A DNA stretch of 39,214 nt from an uncultured Bermanella sp. (GTDB lineage Bacteria > Pseudomonadota > Gammaproteobacteria > Pseudomonadales > Oceanobacteraceae). The notes below the pieces were generated by a model. It saw nothing but the letters and a program-made list of their open reading frames with translations, did not search any database and had not been told where the DNA came from. The translations under genes and the position numbers were made by a program. The stretch covers positions 1-39,214 of the forward strand of contig CAJXRF010000053.1 of the NCBI GenBank assembly GCA_913058575.1. The letters run 5' to 3'. Shown piece by piece: positions 33,074 to 39,214 of this stretch; position 1 is the stretch's first letter, and each line of letters begins with the position of its first letter.

Positions 33074-34819
33074 TTATTCAATCGCCTCGTCATTCGCTTT
33101 TTCTAACAAGCCTATTCGCCAGCGCTTTAGCTGATTAAGTATCCCTTGCGGTTTATGAATTTGAGGAATAGACGCTTCAAACTCTTCGTCTTTTTCACGT
33201 TGCGACACCAACTCAAATGCTTTATCAAATGCTTCGCTAAAACTGTCGCTGTTGGGTAAAGCATCTCTTATAAAGGCTTCACCAAAATAAGTGAAATCGT
33301 TATTGTCGGAACAGCCAAAAGAAGTGCGATCGCTGGCCGATGCGGTCATCACTAAAGTATTTTCATCTTTTAGTTCGGGAATAAAACCACCTGAATAGCA
33401 CGCCGACACCACCAATACTTTATATTTAACAGGAATATCCGCAAGCATGCTGGCCAGCTCATGAGCGGGTAAATCATTAAGGGGCATTTCAGGGTGGTTC
33501 AGGTAAAACTGATGGTCTTTTGAGCCATGACTGGTTAAATACACAAACAAAATATCTTGTTGCTCATCCATTCGCTGCGACACCGTGTTTAATGAACGCT
33601 TAATACTGGTAATGGTGCTTTGTGGTATTTCTTTGGCGGTTAAGCGGCTGTTCACCAGCTGCATAGATTTTCCTTGAGTACCCAGCTGGGTATCGAAGTA
33701 TTGTTTAACGAAGTTGGCTTCGCGGCGAAACACTCCTTGATTTGCGTCACCGGCTACCGTTAACAAATACAAATCAATATTATTTGGATTGTTTTCCTCT
33801 AACTCTTTCCAAGCTTTTTCCAGCAGTGAATTTTGATTATACAATACCCATTCATGAAACTCTTTTGGGGTTAGCATATCGGGGCGAGCATCATCTTTTT
33901 CTAATCGGCCACGATACCAAGTGCCATTAATGGTTTTAATGCCATCAAGCGGCTTTTTGAAAACCATGCTGCCCTTGCCATGATACTTTCCATATTTAAA
34001 TTCACCTTTATAAATATCCCCTTTTCCTGAATGAAATTCACCAACGCCTTCATATCGCCAGTTACTAAACTCACCCCGGTACAAATACCCATCCTTACCA
34101 ATCAACTCTCCTTGCCCAGTTAAGGCACCGCTTTCGAATGAACCTATCCATTTAGTACCTTCGTTATCTGTGTAACTGCCCTGGCCCTGGTAACTCCAAT
34201 TATCAAAGCTCCCTTGGTATTCACTGCCATCAGTAGTTTTGTGAATGCCTTGCCCAGTCAATGCTCCGTTAATAAATTCACCACTGAATTGCTCACCATC
34301 ATTCCCCACATAAACACCCGCACCATGATACTTTCCTTGGTGGTGCATGCCGCTGTAAGTATCACCATTAACATGTTGATAACTGCCCATACCCTGAAAA
34401 AGATTGTCTTTAAACTGGCCGGTGTATTCACCGTTTATATCCACAAATGTACCCAAGCCATGCATTAAGCCATTAACTAACTCTCCTTTATAATGGCTAC
34501 TCTCACTGTATATAAACTCGCCCACACCAGTGATCTGCCCTTTGCTAAAACCCCCGGTATAACGCTCACCACGACTAAGTGTTATCAGGCCTTCACCATG
34601 AAATAATCCATTTTTAAAATATCCCTTATAATGCATACCATCGGGCCACGTCATCTCACCATAACCTTGCAATACACCGTTATTCATCTCACCAATATAT
34701 TCACCTCCATCGGGAAGGGTGGCCACTGGTGTGCTGGTAACTTTATGCAGTAAGACATTATTAAGAACTACACCACCCAGTAGGAAGCCTGTGATAAATA
34801 TTGCTATTGTTTTTTTCAT
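33074..34819 (-). CDS. MORN-repeat protein fused to C13 (legumain/caspase-like) peptidase domain
   Basis: The 581-residue protein has an N-terminal signal or signal-anchor (IAIFITGFLLGGVVLNNVLL). About eleven MORN repeats of 23 residues (Y.G.F.NG...G.G, residues about 41-285) and a partial twelfth (WYRGRL) follow. The C-terminal part (about 345-560) is a C13 family peptidase: YLTSHGS with His431 and VVSACYSGGF with Cys474 form the catalytic dyad, and MTASASDRTSFGCS follows. C13 peptidases are legumain-like and share the caspase fold. MORN repeats commonly bind lipids or proteins. The protein should face the periplasm. It stands alone. Confidence 0.88.
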   Translation of the reverse strand: MKKTIAIFITGFLLGGVVLNNVLLHKVTSTPVATLPDGGEYIGEMNNGVLQGYGEMTWPDGMHYKGYFKNGLFHGEGLITLSRGERYTGGFSKGQITGVGEFIYSESSHYKGELVNGLMHGLGTFVDINGEYTGQFKDNLFQGMGSYQHVNGDTYSGMHHQGKYHGAGVYVGNDGEQFSGEFINGALTGQGIHKTTDGSEYQGSFDNWSYQGQGSYTDNEGTKWIGSFESGALTGQGELIGKDGYLYRGEFSNWRYEGVGEFHSGKGDIYKGEFKYGKYHGKGSMVFKKPLDGIKTINGTWYRGRLEKDDARPDMLTPKEFHEWVLYNQNSLLEKAWKELEENNPNNIDLYLLTVAGDANQGVFRREANFVKQYFDTQLGTQGKSMQLVNSRLTAKEIPQSTITSIKRSLNTVSQRMDEQQDILFVYLTSHGSKDHQFYLNHPEMPLNDLPAHELASMLADIPVKYKVLVVSACYSGGFIPELKDENTLVMTASASDRTSFGCSDNNDFTYFGEAFIRDALPNSDSFSEAFDKAFELVSQREKDEEFEASIPQIHKPQGILNQLKRWRIGLLEKANDEAIE

Positions 34820-35066
34820 AAGTCGTCCTTTACTGCTGGCTTTATTTGCTTGGTACTTTATTGAGAGTAACTTTGAGTCAGCTGGTATCTGATGATAGGT
34901 TAAATTCCCTTAGAATAACGAGGTAAGATCATTTATATTCAATTCCTGACAAGCTAAACTTTTCAAAGAGCTATTAAAATAATTATAAAAGATGCTGCGA
35001 TTACCAATAGAAACTTCATAAAAAAGACATTCTGAATACAGCTGAATATCAACCCTTTTCTTTGCT

Positions 35067-35933
35067 TTAGGTCATTGCCAGTTGAGGCACCCCCGGTGCC
35101 CAATTACCTTTCCCTAAAAAGCTCTCTAGCAAGTGGCCAACAGATACTCCCATGGCCTGCATAGCGGCAGACTCCCCTGAGTCCTCTGCTGTTGCAAGGT
35201 TGGTAAATCTCACTAATACATTGAAATTCTGCGAGAGATTACGCAGTAAAACATGTGCTAAATGATAGCTCAGTTCTTGCCCTTCATCGGTTGCATAAAA
35301 ACTCGCGCCCGACCAGAAGTCTTGAATATTTTCTTCAGTCCAATATTGGTGGTGTTTTGCGACAATTTCTTTGTCTATGTAAAGGGTGTTACCGGCCAAC
35401 ACATCTTCCATTAAAACAGCCAAGCCTTCGTTTAACCAAGTAGGAATGGGTAAGTGACTTAAGCAGGCATGGGTTAATTCATGTACTGCAATGGGTTCGG
35501 CATAATGCATGTCTTGGGTGGGAAAAACAAAATGACCATAACCATTGTTTATATACATCCCAGAACTCATTCCAAACTCCCCTTCTTCAGGAAAAAAAGC
35601 ACTGACGTAATCATAATAGTGATCGAGATCTTTAAAAATAATCACTACGTGCTTACCAAATCCTTCATCACTGGCTATGCCTTTTAATGTACTTAAAATA
35701 CGTTTACGGGTTAGCTCTAAAAATGACGAAAATACTTTTATGTACCTATCTCCTTCGTCACTCAAAATTGTAAAGTTTTCAGTATCACTAATTCGGTAAT
35801 CACCTGGTAGCTCTTTAGCTAAGGTGCCTAGCCATAGCATACATTCAGCTTGCCAAGCTTTATGTTTTTCATCATCACTGAGGTCATTTGAAATCGTGCC
35901 AGCAATTACATTCCAATCTGGGTTAATACTCAT
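35067..35933 (-). CDS. Putative zinc metallopeptidase (HELTH motif)
   Basis: The 288-residue protein has HELTH at 151-155 followed by NEG with Glu169, the spacing of gluzincin-type metallopeptidases of clan MA, so a zinc site is expected. Upstream is an alpha/beta region with VVIIFKDLDHYYDYV. There is no signal peptide. It is like DUF1570-type peptidases in motif layout but I do not recognise the family. It is the second gene after a small protein gene (34-base gap). GGAAGTTTAA supports the start. Confidence 0.7.
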   Translation of the reverse strand: MSINPDWNVIAGTISNDLSDDEKHKAWQAECMLWLGTLAKELPGDYRISDTENFTILSDEGDRYIKVFSSFLELTRKRILSTLKGIASDEGFGKHVVIIFKDLDHYYDYVSAFFPEEGEFGMSSGMYINNGYGHFVFPTQDMHYAEPIAVHELTHACLSHLPIPTWLNEGLAVLMEDVLAGNTLYIDKEIVAKHHQYWTEENIQDFWSGASFYATDEGQELSYHLAHVLLRNLSQNFNVLVRFTNLATAEDSGESAAMQAMGVSVGHLLESFLGKGNWAPGVPQLAMT

Positions 35934-35967
35934 TTAAACTTCCGTATTCATACTTATTTTTCCTAAT

Positions 35968-36222
35968 TTACTTTTTAGCTTGCACCCAAATTTCTTGCTC
36001 TGGGTGATGTATACGTATAATTTCTAACGCCGTGTCTATTCCAGCTTGAGTATCTGTAGTGGCTTCATCATCCAGCACGCTTAACTCTACACCCGCTTTG
36101 TAAAGTTCATTGGTTTCTTGCAGGGTTAATATATCAGGCCCACACCATACTGGGTGCTGCAGCGTAAGAATGGTTTCTTGCATCTCTTGGAAGGCAGATT
36201 GGCTTGTGATGAATATAACCAT
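35968..36222 (-). CDS. Hypothetical 84-residue protein
   Basis: An 84-residue, acidic, soluble protein (rich in Glu, Thr and Ile) with LSVLDDEATTDTQAGID. I do not recognise a family. It ends 34 bases before the HELTH peptidase gene on the same strand and may be cotranscribed with it. The Shine-Dalgarno site is weak. Confidence 0.6.
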   Translation of the reverse strand: MVIFITSQSAFQEMQETILTLQHPVWCGPDILTLQETNELYKAGVELSVLDDEATTDTQAGIDTALEIIRIHHPEQEIWVQAKK

Positions 36223-36485
36223 GGAAAATCACTCGGTTTAATTAAAATGGCATATTACTTAAAATCAAAGGGAAAGAGAAACGATTAGTTTTTGGGGCAT
36301 TCAATTAGGAGCGGCTTGGTTATGAAGGCTTTTTCATGAATAGCCTTGTTGCAGGAAAACAGAGGGTTTTACTTCGGCATAAAAGGTAGGGCTTAGCCCA
36401 GAATTTTTTTACGGCTAATACTTTATTGAGGGCGCGCTTTATGACCCCCAACAATGGAAAATTTTAATTAGTGTACGCCTTCTGC

Positions 36486-36764
36486 CTATTTGGTTCCCCA
36501 TATTTTTGAGACAGCACTGTTGGAACCCAACATTCCAACCACCACCGCCACTAGGCCGGCACTGAAGAAAATAATCACAGGAATAACAGCGCCCAACTCA
36601 CCTGTAAAATAGGCCCCCACCACTGCAACGATTGATAGAAATAAAAATAGCACGCCTACGATATTTAGGGCGACCCGGTGAGACTTTTTATAATTAACTG
36701 AATATTCATCATTTTCGAACCACGTTAATATTGGCCAAAAGAACCGCGTTAATATATTTTCCAT
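36486..36764 (-). CDS. Small membrane protein, two transmembrane helices
   Basis: The 92-residue product (start at ATG 36764 behind GGAGG eight bases upstream; an ATG eight codons earlier is not supported) has two hydrophobic helices, VALNIVGVLFLFLSIVAVVGA and AVIPVIIFFSAGLVAVVVGM. The N-terminal part, ILTRFFWPILTWFENDEYSVNY, is amphipathic. No family is recognised. Confidence 0.7.
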   Translation of the reverse strand: MENILTRFFWPILTWFENDEYSVNYKKSHRVALNIVGVLFLFLSIVAVVGAYFTGELGAVIPVIIFFSAGLVAVVVGMLGSNSAVSKIWGTK

Positions 36765-36788
36765 AATATTTACCTCCTGACCACCCAT

Positions 36789-37129
36789 TGTTATTTATTA
36801 TATGTTCATGACTGACTGATACCAAGATTTAGAATCAGATGTAAAGCTCGATTCTACTGACCATTCTAAATAAAGGATATTACATTTTTATATTTTTAGG
36901 ATGCTCTTCATAAAATACCGACGACTTTAAATTATCCCTCAACGCCACGACATTAAGAGCTCAGTTCTTTAATAAAGTAAACCCTCAGTAAAAACCGGCT
37001 ATTAGGTTGCATTGGTAAAATGAATTCACTATGCTCAAAAAAATTGACCGCCTAGTAGACGGTCATGAACGAGGATTAATCTAACGACACTATCGACTCA
37101 AACCACCTAGCGGAGCTAGTCTAAATACA
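36789..37129. other. Intergenic region upstream of the small membrane-protein gene
   Basis: About 340 bases with no supportable gene. It contains the terminator of the adhesin gene near its right end and presumably the promoter of the small membrane-protein gene near its left. No repeat or RNA gene was seen. Confidence 0.55.
37037..37064 (-). terminator. Intrinsic terminator of the GLUG adhesin gene
   Basis: GACCG and CGGTC form a short GC-rich stem around CCTAGTAGA, with seven Us after it on the minus strand. It lies about 70 bases past the adhesin stop and is a standard intrinsic terminator. Confidence 0.82.
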
Positions 37130-39214
37130 TCAGTCATAAAGTCCGTTGTTATCGCTATCTCGGTAAATAAGTCCATTTGAAATAACACCAGGCAATTGAC
37201 TGTCGGTACCAAAATCCCAATCTGCATCACTCCAATTAGAATATAACGTGCTAGGGCAAGCTAAATCACCTGCACTTTGTGGGCACTTCATGTCGCTTAG
37301 CGTGGCGCCAATTAAATCATCCAGCTCCGCAGCCACGGGCACATTACCTTCACCTGTTCCAATGGCATCATTTAAACTATCAGTATTGAAATAGTTCTCG
37401 TCAAAGTTAGCGGTATTAAAGCTATTGGTAATACTGCCAATAAGATTTCCCACTTCGCTGTTAGCGGTAAGATCACTTACCGAGAAATTATTATTTAAGG
37501 TAAGCGTACTGGTGGCAGCATCAAACTTAATGCCACCTATCAAACCGCCAACATTATCGTCACCCACAACAGTTCCCTTGGAGAAACTGTTTTCAATGGT
37601 CAGGCTTTGCCCTGTTCCATCCATGTCTACATAACCCAGTAAACCACCTGTGTAATCACCAACAGATGAAATATCCGCTATAGAACTTGAGTTACTGATG
37701 CTCACATATGAATCTTCAACCGCTAATCGAGCAATCAAGCCTGCGGTATTATGATCAGCATTATTGACAATAGAACCCGTCACATGAACATCATCTATCT
37801 GTAAGTTCGAACCAGAAAAAACTTCCATTCTGCCCACAAGCCCTGAAAAGCTATAACCAGAATCAGTAATATTGCCAATTGAAATGTTCGAGGTAATATT
37901 TGAAATACTGGCGGTACTGGCGTTTTCTACATCCCATTCGCCCACTAACCCACCAATATAATAACTGCGATCATTATCCCCCACCGACGTAACAACCTGG
38001 CAATCATCTATGCTGGCCGAACCGGCTACACCGTTTTCACCGGTTTTAATTTCGCCAATAACGCCACCACTTTCATTTCGTGTACCTGCACCGTTATCAG
38101 GGTGCATATTAAGCGCAACATCCACCACACAACCTGACAACTGAAAATCGGCGATATTATTCACCTGGCCTATCAAGCCCCCCGTGGTATAACTGTTTGA
38201 ATAATCATCTAACACTTCACCCGTAAACGAGACGTTAGAAATGACCACTTGGTTATTCGCACTTGAATTATCGTCATGAATTCGTCCAATTAGGCTACCT
38301 AAGTAATTAGACCTTTCTCTTTGAATAGTGCCATTTAAATGGATATCTGAGATGGTGACATAACCATTGGCATTGGGCGTTAGACGCCCAATGAACAACC
38401 CAACACGCTCACCACCGTATACTGATGTAAGGGACCCGCCAATCGTCAAACCAGTTAAAACAATGCTGGCATCGTTTGCATCCACATAACCAAACAAACC
38501 CATATCATCCTCAGTGCTTCTTGTGATAATTAAATTGCTAAGGGTGAAATCATTGCCATTAAAGTTGCTCGTAAACGGCGTAGTATCATCGCCAACTGGT
38601 TCCCAGCCACTGCCACTATTATAAAAAATATCAGCACCAGTATGAGCACCATCTGCATTGCTATCAAAATCAAGGTCTGCCATTAACTCGTAGCCATTGC
38701 AGGTGGTGGCACAGCCTGCGCTTAATACGTTACCTTGTGAGTCGGTACGGGTAATACCTGCTAGGTCATTACGCATCCAATCTAAATTTTCTAAGGTATA
38801 AATATCCACAAGGTTATCGTTATCAAGATCAATATCACACACATCGGTTATTTCACCAAAGCCAGAAACATTGGCCCCTTCGCCGCTCACCTGAAGAATA
38901 AAATGCTCGGTGTCTTCACATACCGCATCGGACTTTAACGCTACACCAATGGTTTTTGAAGTTTCACCGGCGTTAAACGTCACCTGACCTGATACCGGGG
39001 AAAAGTCATCACTGGCGGATGCAGTGACATCCACAGTGCCGTAATAAAATGAGGTTGAAACGGCTTGGGCTTCTGAAAGGGTTAATGTAAAGGAAAGGGA
39101 TTCATGCTCTTGAGCTGAGACATTGGATACCGAGATAAGATCATTACTGTCAGCGCCATCTGATCCATCTGATCCATCTGATCCATCTGATCCATCTGAT
39201 CCATCTGATCCATC
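37130..39214 (-). CDS. Large GLUG/Calx-beta surface adhesin, C-terminal part (5' end outside window)
   Basis: The frame is open from the right edge to the stop at 37130, at least 694 residues. It starts with a DGSDGSDG repeat encoded by a 9-base unit. A Calx-beta-like domain follows (ESLSFTLTLSE, FNAGETSKTI, CEDTEHFILQVSG), then a Cys-bearing linker (DIDLDNDNLVDIYTLENL). The rest is a long array of GLUG-type repeats (GLFGYV, GLFIGRL, GGLIGQVN, GGLVGEW, SGLVGRM, GGLLGYV, GGLIGGI). The family makes large secreted or surface proteins for adhesion or biofilm. A shorter internal GTG start at 39034 lies in the middle of the Calx-beta domain and is not credible. The signal peptide is outside the window. 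Confidence 0.88.
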   Translation of the reverse strand, partial: DGSDGSDGSDGSDGSDGSDGADSNDLISVSNVSAQEHESLSFTLTLSEAQAVSTSFYYGTVDVTASASDDFSPVSGQVTFNAGETSKTIGVALKSDAVCEDTEHFILQVSGEGANVSGFGEITDVCDIDLDNDNLVDIYTLENLDWMRNDLAGITRTDSQGNVLSAGCATTCNGYELMADLDFDSNADGAHTGADIFYNSGSGWEPVGDDTTPFTSNFNGNDFTLSNLIITRSTEDDMGLFGYVDANDASIVLTGLTIGGSLTSVYGGERVGLFIGRLTPNANGYVTISDIHLNGTIQRERSNYLGSLIGRIHDDNSSANNQVVISNVSFTGEVLDDYSNSYTTGGLIGQVNNIADFQLSGCVVDVALNMHPDNGAGTRNESGGVIGEIKTGENGVAGSASIDDCQVVTSVGDNDRSYYIGGLVGEWDVENASTASISNITSNISIGNITDSGYSFSGLVGRMEVFSGSNLQIDDVHVTGSIVNNADHNTAGLIARLAVEDSYVSISNSSSIADISSVGDYTGGLLGYVDMDGTGQSLTIENSFSKGTVVGDDNVGGLIGGIKFDAATSTLTLNNNFSVSDLTANSEVGNLIGSITNSFNTANFDENYFNTDSLNDAIGTGEGNVPVAAELDDLIGATLSDMKCPQSAGDLACPSTLYSNWSDADWDFGTDSQLPGVISNGLIYRDSDNNGLYD
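39162..39214 (-). repeat. 9-bp tandem repeat encoding Asp-Gly-Ser
   Basis: The unit GATCCATCT occurs five times in full and once in part, reaching the right edge. On the coding strand each unit encodes Asp-Gly-Ser within the adhesin linker. Change in copy number would keep the frame and alter linker length only. The total size is not visible. Confidence 0.9.

Noticed and set aside
37425-37634. Plus-strand frame in the adhesin gene
   Set aside because: Antisense shadow of the GLUG repeats with no supporting signals.

Overview
The window looks like chromosomal DNA of a marine gammaproteobacterium of the Oceanospirillales type. This rests on moderately low GC with AT-rich spacers, a gammaproteobacterial-style RhlE helicase, a DUF6279 lipoprotein, the short-form homogentisate dioxygenase, an alkylsulfatase and a GLUG/Calx-beta surface protein. 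The genus is an inference. I see no tRNA, rRNA, CRISPR array, insertion sequence or phage gene.

Layout. 1-180: two tandem copies of a ~50-bp non-coding repeat and the rhlE terminator. 181-6819: rhlE; a hybrid histidine kinase whose start overlaps the stop of a di-haem cytochrome c peroxidase/MauG-like gene; a small membrane protein; a DUF6279 lipoprotein. 6820-7639: a long AT-rich leader. 7640-12954: a tight five-gene operon of bactofilin, an internally duplicated methyltransferase-like protein, a ZorA/MotA-type channel with a very long tail, a ZorB/MotB-type stator partner with an OmpA domain, and a CxxC-rich protein. 13164-17163: a four-gene tyrosine/homogentisate catabolic operon (HPPD, homogentisate dioxygenase, fumarylacetoacetase, maleylacetoacetate isomerase) closed by a strong hairpin. 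17273-24950: mostly single small genes (haem-oxygenase-like metalloenzyme, class 3 lipase, orphan solute-binding protein, secreted glutaredoxin-like protein, GFA protein, glycine-rich-domain-like protein, class II amidotransferase). This stretch includes a scar where a divergent lysR-azoR pair has lost both 5' ends. 25032-27143: a secreted PLC-like, lectin-like repeat protein. 27144-28583: a decayed gene in a gene-poor stretch. 28584-33009: a second orphan solute-binding protein, a small protein, and an alkylsulfatase lipoprotein divergent from an AraC regulator. 33074-36764: a MORN-repeat/C13 (legumain/caspase-like) protein, a HELTH metallopeptidase-like protein and small proteins. 37130-39214: the 3' part of a large GLUG/Calx-beta adhesin that runs off the right edge.

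How the genes work together. The tyrosine operon is a complete route from 4-hydroxyphenylpyruvate to fumarate and acetoacetate. The peroxidase-kinase pair probably links periplasmic redox chemistry to signalling. The bactofilin/ZorAB-like operon is the best candidate for an undescribed system. It pairs a proton-driven 5:2-type membrane motor with a polymerising cytoskeletal protein and two unfamiliar partners, and lacks the known Zorya effectors (ZorC, D, E, F, G).
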